64,000 nucleotides of DNA from Streptomyces caeruleatus (GTDB lineage: Bacteria; Actinomycetota; Actinomycetes; Streptomycetales; Streptomycetaceae): positions 1-64,000 of the forward strand of contig NZ_KQ948939.1 of the NCBI RefSeq assembly GCF_001514235.1, written 5' to 3'. A program made the position numbers and the translations under genes. Positions 1 through 7,809 of the stretch are shown here, piece after piece (the first letter of the stretch is position 1; every line of letters starts with the position of its first letter). The notes beneath the pieces are model-generated. The model searched no databases and had not been told where the DNA came from. It worked only from the letters and a program-made list of their open reading frames with translations.

Positions 1-470
1 AGCTCAAGGCCTGGTCGGACGGCACCCACGGCTGCATCTTCATGTGGCTGCTGCGTCAGTGCATGGAACAGCGTCCCGGTCTCAGCCTCTATCCGGGAGC
101 AGGCGTCAAGAGCGAGGTAGACCGCAGGGGCCGCGCCCGTGTGGACGGGGTTCTCGCGCCCCGGGGCCACTTCAAGGGCCACGGCGAGTGGTCCGACCCC
201 GACGGCATCCTCATGGCCGTCGAGATCACCGCCCGCCACCCCGACACCAACCGCCGAAGGCGCGTTGACAAACCCATCGGCTATGCGGAAGCCAACATCC
301 CCGTGTACCTCCTCATCGACCGCGACGACAAGACGACCACCGTCTACAGCAAGCCGGGGAGCGGTCGTTACCGACAGGCGGTCTCGCACCCCTGGGGTGC
401 GACCGTCGTGCTGCCGTTCCCCGTTGACGTCACTCTGAGTACCGAGAAGCTGAAGGACTATGCCCACTGA
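1..470 (+). CDS. Uma2 family endonuclease-like protein, 3' part (start outside window)
   Basis: The reading frame is open from the first bases, so the 5' end lies upstream. The visible part (about 156 residues) resembles the DUF820/Uma2 PD-(D/E)xK nuclease-like family that is highly expanded in Streptomyces. Supporting signs are an acidic strand with a VEIT core (residues AVEITARHP), a preceding R-VDGVLAP segment where the family has its metal-binding Asp, and a conserved YAEANIPVYLLID stretch. The function of the family is unproven; nuclease activity is inferred from the fold. It ends 43 bases before the likely antitoxin start, so it may be cotranscribed with the toxin-antitoxin pair that follows. 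Confidence 0.75.
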   Translation, partial: LKAWSDGTHGCIFMWLLRQCMEQRPGLSLYPGAGVKSEVDRRGRARVDGVLAPRGHFKGHGEWSDPDGILMAVEITARHPDTNRRRRVDKPIGYAEANIPVYLLIDRDDKTTTVYSKPGSGRYRQAVSHPWGATVVLPFPVDVTLSTEKLKDYAH

Positions 471-499
471 CATCCGGCCACTGCGCACACCCGCAGATG

Positions 500-505
500 T
501 GTACA
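500..505. promoter_or_regulatory. Candidate YefM-type operator core (TGTACA)
   Basis: A TGTACA palindrome sits 8 bases before the preferred antitoxin start at 514. TGTACA cores are the known binding element of E. coli YefM-YoeB, so this may be the autoregulatory site. A six-base match can occur by chance. Confidence 0.35.
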
Positions 506-513
506 GTTTGCCC

Positions 514-789
514 ATGGACACGTACCCGCTCGTGGAAGCCCGCAACCAGCTCGGCCAACTGGTCGGTCGGGTGCGGCACGGCCAGGAACACATCCTGATC
601 ACCGAGTACGGCAAACCCGCCGCAGCCCTCATCCCGATAAGCGAGCTGGAAGAACTGCAGCGCCTGCGTGACGAGGCCGACCTCACTGAGGCACGCGCCC
701 GCCAGGCGGCTCCCTCCGGCCCGCCGATGACCCACGACGAATTCATGGCACAGCTGGACGAAGAGGACCGCCGAGAGGCCGCTTCGTGA
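514..789 (+). CDS. Phd/YefM family antitoxin
   Basis: A 91-residue protein. Its N-terminus (M-DTYPLVEARNQLGQLV) is the canonical Phd/YefM DNA-binding dimer start, followed by the 'hILITEYGKPAAALIP' core and a charged C-terminal tail (EFMAQLDEEDRREAAS) typical of the toxin-neutralising segment. An upstream in-frame ATG at 460 would add 18 residues unlike the family, so 514 is preferred. The stop overlaps the toxin GTG start (GTGA), which implies translational coupling. It is expected to bind the toxin and repress its own operon; a TGTACA palindrome lies just upstream. Confidence 0.88.
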   Translation: MDTYPLVEARNQLGQLVGRVRHGQEHILITEYGKPAAALIPISELEELQRLRDEADLTEARARQAAPSGPPMTHDEFMAQLDEEDRREAAS

Positions 790-1037
790 GCTACACGGTG
801 GTGTGGGAACACCAGGCCATGAACGAATTCCGGCGACTACGCGCCATCGACCCCATCGGCGCCAAGGCGGCCGCCGCAGCAGTACGTGCACTCGCCGACG
901 ACCCCACTCCGGAGGCGACCCACCCTCTGGGTGCCTCCGGCTACTACCGCTTGCGCGTGGGAAGTTGGCGCGTTCTGTATCGCAGGGACGGGGAGCTGGT
1001 GACTGTCCATGTCCTGAAGGTCGGCCGCAGCACCTGA
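786..1037 (+). CDS. RelE/ParE-family toxin
   Basis: An 83-residue basic protein with the RelE/ParE fold signature: an N-terminal strand (SYTVVWEHQAMNEFRRL), a mid-region proline/glycine turn (HPLGASGYYRLRVGSWRVLYR) and a final strand (LVTVHVLKVGRS). The R-LRVGSWRVLYR segment holds the basic residues that, in RelE-type enzymes, contact ribosome and mRNA. It starts at GTG overlapping the antitoxin stop. mRNA interference at the ribosome is inferred from the family; a ParE-like gyrase role is less likely given the YefM-type partner. Confidence 0.87.
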   Translation: MSYTVVWEHQAMNEFRRLRAIDPIGAKAAAAAVRALADDPTPEATHPLGASGYYRLRVGSWRVLYRRDGELVTVHVLKVGRST

Positions 1038-1073
1038 CCAGGCCCCCGAACGCCCCCTCCCCGGAGCCACCCG

Positions 1074-1643
1074 ATGAACCACGCCCAACTGACCGCCCTG
1101 GGGCGAGCCCTCCGCCTCGTAGGCGAACACGGCGAGTCCCTCACCCCCGACACTCCGGACGCCAAGCTCCACGAGGTCAAGGCCGACCTCCGTCGCGCCC
1201 TCGACCTCCTCGACGAGAGCGTCACCGGCGCAGCCCCCACCACCCGCTGCCCGGAGCACCCGAACGGCCCGGTGGACGAGAACGCCCACGACCTGTGCCT
1301 GCTCTGCGAAACCCGCCGCCGGGCCGCCCGCCGAGCCGAGTACAACGGCGGTCCCGTCCCCCCGCCCACCACCGAGACCGCTCCCTCCCGCTACGGCGTC
1401 CGGGGCGACCGCCCGCAGCCCCAGCAGCGCTGGCTGCCGGAGCTGTGGAACGGGCAGGAGTGGCAGCTGTGCGGCACCCCGCGCCGCGACCGCCGCGAGG
1501 CCGAGCTCTATCTCGCCGCCGCACGCCGCGGCCCGCGCCCCGCGATGGCGTACCGGCTGGTGCACGAGTTCACCGACTACGAGGTCCTGCGGGTCTGGGG
1601 CACCCCGGTGAAGGTCGACATCGAGCCGCTCGGCAACCTGTAG
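1074..1643 (+). CDS. Hypothetical protein with a Cys/His pair region
   Basis: A 189-residue protein I do not recognise. The N-terminal 50 residues look helical. A CPEH...CLLC arrangement (around residues 59-84) could bind zinc. The C-terminal half is rich in Trp and Arg (LPELWNGQEWQLCG, then VHEFTDYEVLRVW). The start ATG is 36 bases after the toxin stop, so it may belong to the same transcript. Its stop codon directly abuts the stop of the convergent MFS gene with no intergenic base. Codon usage is typical of the genome, so it is probably real. Confidence 0.7.
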   Translation: MNHAQLTALGRALRLVGEHGESLTPDTPDAKLHEVKADLRRALDLLDESVTGAAPTTRCPEHPNGPVDENAHDLCLLCETRRRAARRAEYNGGPVPPPTTETAPSRYGVRGDRPQPQQRWLPELWNGQEWQLCGTPRRDRREAELYLAAARRGPRPAMAYRLVHEFTDYEVLRVWGTPVKVDIEPLGNL

Positions 1644-3095
1644 CTAACGCTTCGCGGCCCCCGCGGGCTGGGCCGCACCGGCCGCCACCGACCCCGCGTC
1701 GGCCGTGGCGTCCCCCTGCCGGGGGATGAACGACGCCACCACGAACGCCAGCAGCGCCGCTCCCGCACCCACCGCGAGGACCACCTTGAAGCCGTTCTCG
1801 GACGGAAGCGCGTAGCCGCCGAGGTTCGTCGTCATCTGGGCGAGGATCACACCGGCGACCGCACTCGCACTGGACGTCCCGAGCGAGCGCATCAGCGTGT
1901 TGAGGCTGTTCGCGGCGGCCGTCTCCGACGCCGGTACGGCGCTCATGATGAGGGCGGGCATCGAGCCGTAGCCGAAGCCGACACCGGCGCCGATCACACA
2001 GGCCACCAGGACGAAGTGCCAGACCTCGGACATCAGGACGATGTTGAGGCCGTATCCGACGGCGACGATCAGCACGCCCGCCATCAGCGTGACCTTCGGC
2101 CCCTTGGCCCGGGAGATCGCGGCCGACACCGGTGCCGTCGCCATCATCACGAGCCCCGACGGCGCCATGCACAGGCCCGCGACCAGCATCGACTTGCCGA
2201 GGCCGTAGCCGGTCTGCGCGGGGAGCTGGAGGATCTGCGGGATGACCAGGCTCATCGCGAACATCGCGAAGCCGACGGCGATCGAGGCCAGGTTGGTGAC
2301 GAGGACCTGCCGGCGGGCGGTGGTCCGCAGGTCGACCAGCGGCTGCTCGCTGCGCAGCTCCCACCAGCCCCACGCCAGCAGGACGACCACGGCCGCGGCG
2401 AACAGCCCCAGCGTCGTGCCGCTGCCCCAGCCCCAGTCGGCACCCTTGGAGATGGCCAGCAGCAGACACACCAGCCCGACCGCGAGGCCCACGCCGCCGA
2501 CCAGGTCGAAGCGACCGCCGGTGCGCACCTTCGACTCGGGTACGAACAGCAGCACGCACACCAGCGCGGCGACACCCATGCCGGCCGACGTCCAGAACAG
2601 CACGTGCCAGTTGAAGTAGTCCGCGATCAGCGCGGCGGCGGGCAGCCCGAGCGCACCGCCGATACCGAGCGAGGCGCTCATCAGGGCGGTGGCGGAGCCG
2701 AGGCGTTCGGCGGGGAGTTCGTCACGCATGATGCTGATGCCGAGCGGGATCACTCCGGAGGCCAGCCCCTGGAGCACCCGCCCGACGATCATCGGGACCA
2801 GCGAGTCGCTCAGCGCGCAGACCACCGAGCCCGCCGCCAGCAGCACGATGCTGACCAGCAGCATCCGCCGCTTGCCGTACATGTCGCCGAGCCGCCCCAT
2901 CACGGGCGTGGCGACGGCGGCCGCGAGCAGCGTCGCCGTGACCGCCCAGGCCGTGTCCGACGCGGGCGCGTCCAGCAGTCGCGGCAGCTCGGGGACGATC
3001 GGAATGACCAGGGTCTGCATCAGCGACACGACGATCCCGGCGAAGGCCAGCACCGCCACCACGGCATTCGTTCTCGGCGATGGGGGGTGGGACAT
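1644..3095 (-). CDS. MFS drug-exporter-like permease (DHA2/EmrB-QacA type)
   Basis: A 483-residue polytopic membrane protein. The pattern of hydrophobic segments fits a 14-helix DHA2 transporter, with the cytoplasmic loop motif A (VMGRLGDMYGKRRML) near residue 65 and the motif C-like helix (GIGGALGLPAAALIADYF) near residue 145. These transporters expel toxic compounds by proton antiport; the substrate cannot be told from sequence. A perfect 7-base-arm palindrome lies 43 bases upstream of the start, suggesting control by a dimeric repressor, but no regulator gene is adjacent. Confidence 0.9.
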   Translation of the reverse strand: MSHPPSPRTNAVVAVLAFAGIVVSLMQTLVIPIVPELPRLLDAPASDTAWAVTATLLAAAVATPVMGRLGDMYGKRRMLLVSIVLLAAGSVVCALSDSLVPMIVGRVLQGLASGVIPLGISIMRDELPAERLGSATALMSASLGIGGALGLPAAALIADYFNWHVLFWTSAGMGVAALVCVLLFVPESKVRTGGRFDLVGGVGLAVGLVCLLLAISKGADWGWGSGTTLGLFAAAVVVLLAWGWWELRSEQPLVDLRTTARRQVLVTNLASIAVGFAMFAMSLVIPQILQLPAQTGYGLGKSMLVAGLCMAPSGLVMMATAPVSAAISRAKGPKVTLMAGVLIVAVGYGLNIVLMSEVWHFVLVACVIGAGVGFGYGSMPALIMSAVPASETAAANSLNTLMRSLGTSSASAVAGVILAQMTTNLGGYALPSENGFKVVLAVGAGAALLAFVVASFIPRQGDATADAGSVAAGAAQPAGAAKR

Positions 3096-3138
3096 TTCGG
3101 GCCTCCGTCGGCACGTGCGTGATTGACCGAGGCAACCT

Positions 3139-3158
3139 TAAGTCAGTTGATTGACTTA
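3139..3158. promoter_or_regulatory. Palindromic operator candidate upstream of MFS gene
   Basis: The sequence taagtca-gttgat-tgactta forms a perfect 7-base inverted repeat with a 6-base spacer, 43 bp upstream of the MFS start. It is AT-rich against a GC-rich background, as expected for a TetR- or MarR-type operator over a promoter. Confidence 0.5.
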
Positions 3159-3207
3159 CTCAAGCGAGACGGGTCACCCCTCGCGGGGAGGGGTGACCGG
3201 ACCTGCG

Positions 3208-4335
3208 TCAGCTCAGGGTGTTCAGCGAGGCCGCGTCGTACGCCGCCAGCTCGCCGAAGCGGCCCTGAAGCACCTTCGCCGCCCACTCCGGGTCCTGGAG
3301 CAGCGCGCGGCCGACGGCGACGAAGTCGAACTCCTCGGCCTCCAGCCGGTCCAGCAGGTCGTCGATGCCCTTGACCTCGGAGCCCTTGCCGGCGAACGCG
3401 CCCAGGAACTCGCCGTCGAGGCCGACCGAGCCGACGGTGATGGTGGGCTTGCCGGTGAGCTTCTTCGTCCAGCCGGCCAGGTTGAGGTCGGAGCCGTCGA
3501 ACTCCGGGAGCCAGTAGCGGCGCGTGGAGGCGTGGAAGGCGTCGACGCCGGCCGCGGCGAGCGGGGCGAGGATGGCCTCCAGCTCCTCGGGGGTCTCGGC
3601 GAGGCGGGCCTGGTAGGCCTCCTGCTTCCACTGCGAGTAGCGGAAGATGACGGGGAAGTCAGCGGAGACCCGCTCCCGTACGGCGGCCACGATCTCCGCC
3701 GCGAACTTCGTACGGGCGACGAGGTCGCCGCCGTACGCGTCCGTGCGGCGGTTCGTGCCCTCCCACAGGAACTGGTCGACGAGGTAGCCGTGGGCGCCGT
3801 GGATCTCCACGCCGTCGAAGCCGATGCGCTCCGCGTCGGCGGCGGCCTGCGCGAAGGCGCCGATGACGTCGTCGAGGTCGCTCTGGGTCATCGCCTTGCC
3901 GGTGGCCTCGTCGGCGCCGATCCGCAGGCCGGAGGGGCCGACGGCGGGGGCCTCGGCGAACGGCGGCTGGCCCTGCTCGCGCACCATGCCGATGTGCCAC
4001 AGCTGCGGCACGATCGTGCCGCCGGCCGCGTGCACCGCGTCGGCGACCTTGGCCCACCCTGCCAGCTGCTCCTCCCCGTGGAACCGCGGGATCCGGTCGC
4101 TCTGCCCGGCCGAGTCGTGTCCGACGTACGTCCCCTCGGTGACGATCAGGCCCACGCCGGCCGCGGCGCGGCGCGCGTAGTACGACAGCACGTCCTCACC
4201 GGGGACGCCGCCCGGCGAGAACATCCGCGTCATCGGCGCCATCACGATGCGGTTCGGCACGGTCAGGCCGTTGATCACGGTCGGCCGGGAAAGGATCTGA
4301 GCCGCCCGGGAGGCAGCGGGCTGGGTGACGGTCAC
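3208..4335 (-). CDS. NADH:flavin oxidoreductase, old yellow enzyme family
   Basis: A 375-residue TIM-barrel flavoprotein of the OYE family, expected to bind FMN and reduce activated C=C bonds of enones with NAD(P)H. Visible family landmarks are VPNRIVMAPMTRMFSPGG (N-terminal FMN loop), EGTYVG, QLWHIG, GFDGVEIHGAHGYLVDQFLWEGTNRRTD (catalytic barrel segment with His and Asn/Arg) and the C-terminal FMN phosphate site FVAVGRALLQDP. The GTG start at 4335 is preferred because AAGGAG precedes it by 8 bases; the frame stays open upstream through repeat DNA. A 6-base-arm palindrome lies about 57 bases upstream of the start. Confidence 0.92.
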   Translation of the reverse strand: MTVTQPAASRAAQILSRPTVINGLTVPNRIVMAPMTRMFSPGGVPGEDVLSYYARRAAAGVGLIVTEGTYVGHDSAGQSDRIPRFHGEEQLAGWAKVADAVHAAGGTIVPQLWHIGMVREQGQPPFAEAPAVGPSGLRIGADEATGKAMTQSDLDDVIGAFAQAAADAERIGFDGVEIHGAHGYLVDQFLWEGTNRRTDAYGGDLVARTKFAAEIVAAVRERVSADFPVIFRYSQWKQEAYQARLAETPEELEAILAPLAAAGVDAFHASTRRYWLPEFDGSDLNLAGWTKKLTGKPTITVGSVGLDGEFLGAFAGKGSEVKGIDDLLDRLEAEEFDFVAVGRALLQDPEWAAKVLQGRFGELAAYDAASLNTLS

Positions 4336-4391
4336 GTGGAGGGCTCCTTGGAAGCGGGGACGGCTATACCGGTCAGTATGTGCACACACAT

Positions 4392-4413
4392 TGTTGCACC
4401 ACATTAAGCAACA
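4392..4413. promoter_or_regulatory. Palindrome upstream of the OYE gene
   Basis: Arms tgttgc and gcaaca are separated by ten bases (accacattaa) in an AT-rich patch 57-78 bp upstream of the OYE start. A repressor operator or promoter element is likely; the binding protein is unknown. Confidence 0.4.
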
Positions 4414-4464
4414 TGGGGTGTGGGCCGCGCATTCCCGAGGGGGACGTGAGGTTTCGCGGGCGAC

Positions 4465-4661
4465 TGCGGCCAGGTGGGGGCTGGTCGCGCAGTTCCCCGC
4501 GCCCCTTAAAAGCAGGGCGCTGCAGCCGCGCCCCTTTAGGGGCGCGGGGCTGTATCGATTTGCGGCTCCGCCGCGTGGGCGCGACCAACCCCCACCGGCC
4601 CGCAGCCGAAGTCTTTTAGGGGCGCGGGGAACTGCGCGATCAGCCCCCACCGGCCCGCAGA
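4465..4661. repeat. Cluster of Streptomyces-type dispersed GC-rich repeat modules
   Basis: Three modules share the words ggggcgcgggg, gcgcgac/tca(a)c-cccccac and cggcccgcag: about 4465-4510 (inverted), 4529-4606 and 4611-4661. The same module recurs at 7731-7801 and 29722-29790. Modules are imperfect palindromes that could fold into hairpins. I recall such modules as common between Streptomyces genes; no coding content is seen. The stretch 4336-4763 otherwise holds only the OYE promoter region and the groEL terminator. Confidence 0.7.
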
Positions 4662-4671
4662 CGCAAAAGAA

Positions 4672-4721
4672 CCGAGGGCGGCACCCCCTGTCGCAACAGC
4701 AACAGGAGGTGCCGCCCTCGG
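4672..4721 (-). terminator. Strong hairpin downstream of groEL2
   Basis: A perfect 14-bp stem (ccgagggcggcacc / ggtgccgccctcgg) closes a 22-base loop 43 bases past the groEL2 stop. It has no long T run, as is usual for Streptomyces terminators. Confidence 0.75.
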
Positions 4722-4763
4722 CAAGGACGTTGATCAACCGGAGGTCAAAGCCCCCGAGGCCGA

Positions 4764-6386
4764 TCAGAAGTCCATGTCACCGCCCGGCATACCGCCACCG
4801 GCAGGCGCAGCGGCCTTCTCCGGCTTGTCGGCGATGACAGCCTCGGTGGTGAGGAACAGCGCAGCGATCGACGCGGCGTTCTGCAGCGCGGACCGCGTCA
4901 CCTTCGCCGGGTCGATGATGCCCTCGGCGACCAGGTCGACGTACTCACCGGTCGCGGCGTTGAGGCCGTGACCCGGGGTGAGGTTGCGGACCTTCTCCAC
5001 CACGACGCCACCCTCAAGGCCGGCGTTCACGGCGATCTGCTTCAGCGGAGCCTCAAGCGCGAGCTTGACCGCAGCGGCGCCCGTCGCCTCGTCACCCTCG
5101 AGCTCCAGCTTCTCGAAGACACCGGAAGCCTGCAGCAGAGCCACGCCACCACCGGCGACGATGCCCTCCTCGACGGCCGCCTTGGCGTTGCGCACGGCGT
5201 CCTCGATGCGGTGCTTGCGCTCCTTGAGCTCGACCTCGGTCGCGGCACCGGCCTTGATGACGGCGACGCCACCGGCGAGCTTGGCCAGGCGCTCCTGGAG
5301 CTTCTCGCGGTCGTAGTCCGAGTCGCTGTTCTCGATCTCGGCACGGATCTGGTTCACGCGACCCGCGACCTGGTCCGAGGAACCGGAGCCGTCGACGATG
5401 GTGGTCTCGTCCTTGGTGATGACGACCTTGCGGGCCTTGCCCAGGAGGTCCAGGGAGGTGTTCTCGAGCTTGAGACCGACCTCCTCGGAGATGACCTCGC
5501 CACCGGTGAGGATGGCGATGTCGTTCAGCATCGCCTTGCGGCGGTCGCCGAAGCCCGGGGCCTTGACCGCGACGGACTTGAAGGTGCCGCGGATCTTGTT
5601 GACGACCAGGGTCGACAGGGCCTCGCCCTCGACGTCCTCGGCGATGATCAGCAGCGGCTTGCCCGACTGCATGACCTTCTCCAGCAGCGGGAGCAGGTCC
5701 TTGACCGAGGAGATCTTGGAGTTGGCGATCAGGATGTACGGGTCGTCGAGGACGGCCTCCATACGCTCCATGTCGGTGGCGAAGTACGCCGAGATGTAGC
5801 CCTTGTCGAAGCGCATACCCTCGGTGAGCTCCAGCTCCAGACCGAAGGTCTGGGACTCCTCGACGGTGATGACGCCTTCCTTGCCGACCTTGTCCATCGC
5901 CTCGGCGATGAGCTCGCCGATCTGGGTGTCGGCGGCGGAGATGGAGGCCGTGGAGGCGATCTGCTCCTTGGTCTCGACGTCCTTCGCCTGCTCCAGCAGG
6001 GCGGCGGAGACGGCCTCGACGGCGCGCTCGATACCGCGCTTGAGGGCCATCGGGTTGGCGCCGGCGGCTACGTTGCGCAGACCCTCCTTGACCAGGGCCT
6101 GGGCGAGAACGGTCGCGGTGGTCGTACCGTCACCGGCGACGTCGTCCGTCTTCTTGGCGACTTCCTTGACCAGCTCGGCGCCGATCTTCTCGTACGGGTC
6201 CTCGAGCTCGATCTCCTTGGCGATGGACACACCATCGTTGGTGATCGTGGGGGCGCCCCACTTCTTCTCGAGGACGACGTTGCGGCCCTTGGGGCCGAGC
6301 GTCACCTTGACGGCGTCCGCGAGCTGGTTCATGCCGCGCTCGAGGCCGCGCCGCGCCTCCTCGTCGAACGCGATGATCTTGGCCAT
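4764..6386 (-). CDS. groEL2: 60 kDa chaperonin GroEL (GroEL2 type)
   Basis: A 540-residue group I chaperonin that folds proteins in an ATP-driven double ring with GroES. Family landmarks include the N-terminal DAVKVTLGPKGRNVVLEK, the ATP-site DDVAGDGTTTATVLAQ and NDGVSIAKEI, and the C-terminal Gly/Met tail GGGMPGGDMDF. The tail is the ordinary GGM type rather than the His-rich tail of actinobacterial GroEL1, and no groES is adjacent, which matches the solitary groEL2 of Streptomyces. Two CIRCE elements upstream indicate HrcA repression with induction by heat. Confidence 0.98.
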   Translation of the reverse strand: MAKIIAFDEEARRGLERGMNQLADAVKVTLGPKGRNVVLEKKWGAPTITNDGVSIAKEIELEDPYEKIGAELVKEVAKKTDDVAGDGTTTATVLAQALVKEGLRNVAAGANPMALKRGIERAVEAVSAALLEQAKDVETKEQIASTASISAADTQIGELIAEAMDKVGKEGVITVEESQTFGLELELTEGMRFDKGYISAYFATDMERMEAVLDDPYILIANSKISSVKDLLPLLEKVMQSGKPLLIIAEDVEGEALSTLVVNKIRGTFKSVAVKAPGFGDRRKAMLNDIAILTGGEVISEEVGLKLENTSLDLLGKARKVVITKDETTIVDGSGSSDQVAGRVNQIRAEIENSDSDYDREKLQERLAKLAGGVAVIKAGAATEVELKERKHRIEDAVRNAKAAVEEGIVAGGGVALLQASGVFEKLELEGDEATGAAAVKLALEAPLKQIAVNAGLEGGVVVEKVRNLTPGHGLNAATGEYVDLVAEGIIDPAKVTRSALQNAASIAALFLTTEAVIADKPEKAAAPAGGGMPGGDMDF

Positions 6387-6513
6387 GTGAAGTGGTCCCT
6401 CCAGGACTGGGGGTGATTCCTTCGGACCGCGCCCGCGCCCGCGACGGACGGCTCGCCTGCCTCGTGGTTCCTTGCCCCACCCGGCCTGCGGGCCTCACCG
6501 ACCCGGTCCTTCT

Positions 6514-6540
6514 TTGTCACTCTCACCTTCAGAGTGCTAA
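6514..6540 (-). promoter_or_regulatory. CIRCE element 1 (HrcA operator)
   Basis: On the minus strand TTAGCACTC - 9 bases - GAGTGACAA, matching the CIRCE consensus (TTAGCACTC-N9-GAGTGCTAA) except for two bases in the promoter-distal half. It lies 128 bp upstream of groEL2. Confidence 0.9.
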
Positions 6541-6548
6541 CGCAATGA

Positions 6549-6575
6549 TTAGCACTCGGCCCCATAGAGTGCAAG
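6549..6575 (-). promoter_or_regulatory. CIRCE element 2 (HrcA operator)
   Basis: On the minus strand CTTGCACTC - 9 bases - GAGTGCTAA, a second CIRCE match 8 bp further upstream. The inner arms of the two elements also pair with each other, giving an overlapping 9-base inverted repeat. Confidence 0.85.
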
Positions 6576-6704
6576 GCGCCCTCGCGAAGCGAGGGCTCGA
6601 TGAGGGGTGGTGGTCGGGCGACGGGCGGGTGCAAGCGGCTCTCGGGGATCGAACCCTTGCGTCGGCGGTGGGCGAACAGGGCCCGATCACGGGTTTGGGC
6701 ACGG

Positions 6705-6740
6705 CGAAGGGCCCGCACCCCGGGAGGTGCGGGCCCTTCG
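6705..6740 (-). terminator. Terminator hairpin of the cold-shock gene
   Basis: A perfect 15-bp stem (cgaagggcccgcacc / ggtgcgggcccttcg) with a 6-base loop, 36 bases downstream of the csp stop. Confidence 0.85.
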
Positions 6741-6776
6741 AAGAAGAACGTCGCTGCTGTTAAGTCGACGCGTGCT

Positions 6777-6983
6777 TCAGCCGGTCGCCAGACGGACCAT
6801 GTCCGCCTGCGGCCCCTTCTGACCCTGCGAGATCTCGAAATCGACTCGCTGGCCCTCTTCCAGGGTGCGGTACCCGTCCATCTGGATCGCGCTGTAGTGG
6901 ACGAAAACATCCGCACCACCGTCGACCGCGATGAAGCCGTACCCCTTCTCCGCGTTGAACCACTTGACGGTGCCCTGAGCCAT
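6777..6983 (-). CDS. Cold-shock domain protein (CspA family)
   Basis: A 68-residue single cold-shock domain. The RNP1 motif (KGYGFIAV) and RNP2 motif (VFVHYSAI) are intact; the start MAQGTVKWFNAEKGYGF is characteristic. It is expected to bind single-stranded RNA or DNA and melt RNA structure. The ATG at 6983 is chosen over one at 7013 because GGGGAG stands 7 bases before it and the family begins here. A 15-bp terminator hairpin follows. The region upstream has no gene for about 440 bases, compatible with a long structured leader. Confidence 0.96.
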   Translation of the reverse strand: MAQGTVKWFNAEKGYGFIAVDGGADVFVHYSAIQMDGYRTLEEGQRVDFEISQGQKGPQADMVRLATG

Positions 6984-7336
6984 GCCTAACTCCCCTATTA
7001 CTGGCCCTTGCACAGATCCACACTTCGCGGATCCGGGTCAGACCTCACCCCCCATCGGTCGGGGGCGTGCGCCGGAACGCGTCGACCGCGGCTGAATGTA
7101 TCTGCCCAACTGCCGTCTGCAACAGGTCAATCGGACGAGAAATCCGGGCACGACCGGTCGGGAATGTGGGGACAATTCCGCTGACTTCAGGTCAAGTCGG
7201 ACCCGGCATACGGAATAAAAGCCGCAAAAAACCCGCACACTTTGGCTACTTCTTGTCGGGCTCGCGATGGAAATAAAGGGGTGCCGACCCTTGGATCAGC
7301 GACGCGTTCCCCAACTGTACCTCGCTCAACCACACA
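6984..7336 (-). other. Non-coding leader/promoter region of the cold-shock gene
   Basis: No convincing gene. A small inverted repeat (gatcc/ggatc) lies at about 7015-7033. An AT-richer patch at about 7210-7280 (aataaaagccgcaaaaaac; gaaataaagg) may contain the promoter. A long 5' leader would fit the post-transcriptional control known for cold-shock genes, but I see no specific conserved element. Confidence 0.4.
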
Positions 7337-7375
7337 GAATTGCCCCCTCCGCTTCTCTCACGGAGGGGGCAATTC
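7337..7375 (-). terminator. Hairpin downstream of the thrC-like/cysO unit
   Basis: A perfect 15-bp stem (gaattgccccctccg / cggagggggcaattc) with a 9-base loop, 50 bases past the cysO stop. Confidence 0.8.
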
Positions 7376-7425
7376 GATGAACTCTCGGTGACCGGGGTTA
7401 CCGATGGTAATGATCGGTCATTCGG

Positions 7426-7701
7426 TCAGCCGCCGGCGACGGCCGGAATGATGGAGACACCGGCACCGTCGGGGGTGGCCGTCTCCAGCCCCTGCTCGAA
7501 ACGCACGTCGTCGTCATTGACGTAGACATTCACGAACCGACGCAGCTTGCCCTGGTCGTCCAGCACCCGGGCGGCGATCCCGGTGTGGTTCTTCTCCAGA
7601 TCGGCGATGACCTCGCCGAGGTTCGCACCTTCGGCGGCGACTTCGGCCTGCCCGCCGGTGTAGGTACGCAGGATGGTGGGGATGCGGACGGTGACGCTCA
7701 C
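7426..7701 (-). CDS. cysO: Ubiquitin-like sulfur carrier protein, CysO type
   Basis: A 91-residue MoaD/ThiS-superfamily protein ending in the required Gly-Gly (SIIPAVAGG). The N-terminus (VTVRIPTILRTYTGGQ), the VNVYVNDDDVRF segment and the PAVAGG end closely follow mycobacterial CysO as I recall it, rather than MoaD of molybdopterin synthesis. CysO is adenylated and converted to a C-terminal thiocarboxylate that donates sulfur to PLP enzymes. The GTG start at 7701 has GGAGG 7 bases upstream. It lies 108 bases downstream of the thrC-like gene, separated by a dispersed repeat, so one transcript from the SAM riboswitch promoter is plausible. Confidence 0.88.
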   Translation of the reverse strand: MSVTVRIPTILRTYTGGQAEVAAEGANLGEVIADLEKNHTGIAARVLDDQGKLRRFVNVYVNDDDVRFEQGLETATPDGAGVSIIPAVAGG

Positions 7702-7730
7702 GTTGTGACCTCCGGTCAGGTAAACGGGCC

Positions 7731-7801
7731 TAGGGGCGCGGGGCTGTGTTGGATTTGCGGCTACCGCCGTGTGGGCGCGACCAGCCCCCACTGGCCCGCA
7801 G
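7731..7801. repeat. Dispersed repeat module between thrC-like gene and cysO
   Basis: The sequence from taggggcgcgggg to actggcccgcag matches modules at 4529-4606 and 29722-29790 (shared words: gatttgcggct, cgtgggcgcgaccagccccca). It occupies most of the thrC-cysO gap. Confidence 0.75.
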
Positions 7802-7809
7802 ACGAACGA

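Noticed and set aside
4465..4661. Possible CRISPR array or tandem satellite
   Set aside because: Units are only three, unequally spaced, partly inverted and shared with distant intergenic sites, without unique spacers or cas genes.
4968..6416. Long plus-strand open frame (about 480 codons) across groEL2
   Set aside because: It is the complement of a highly conserved gene; its composition is a low-complexity mirror (Leu/Asp/Gly-rich) and it has no ribosome site or family features.
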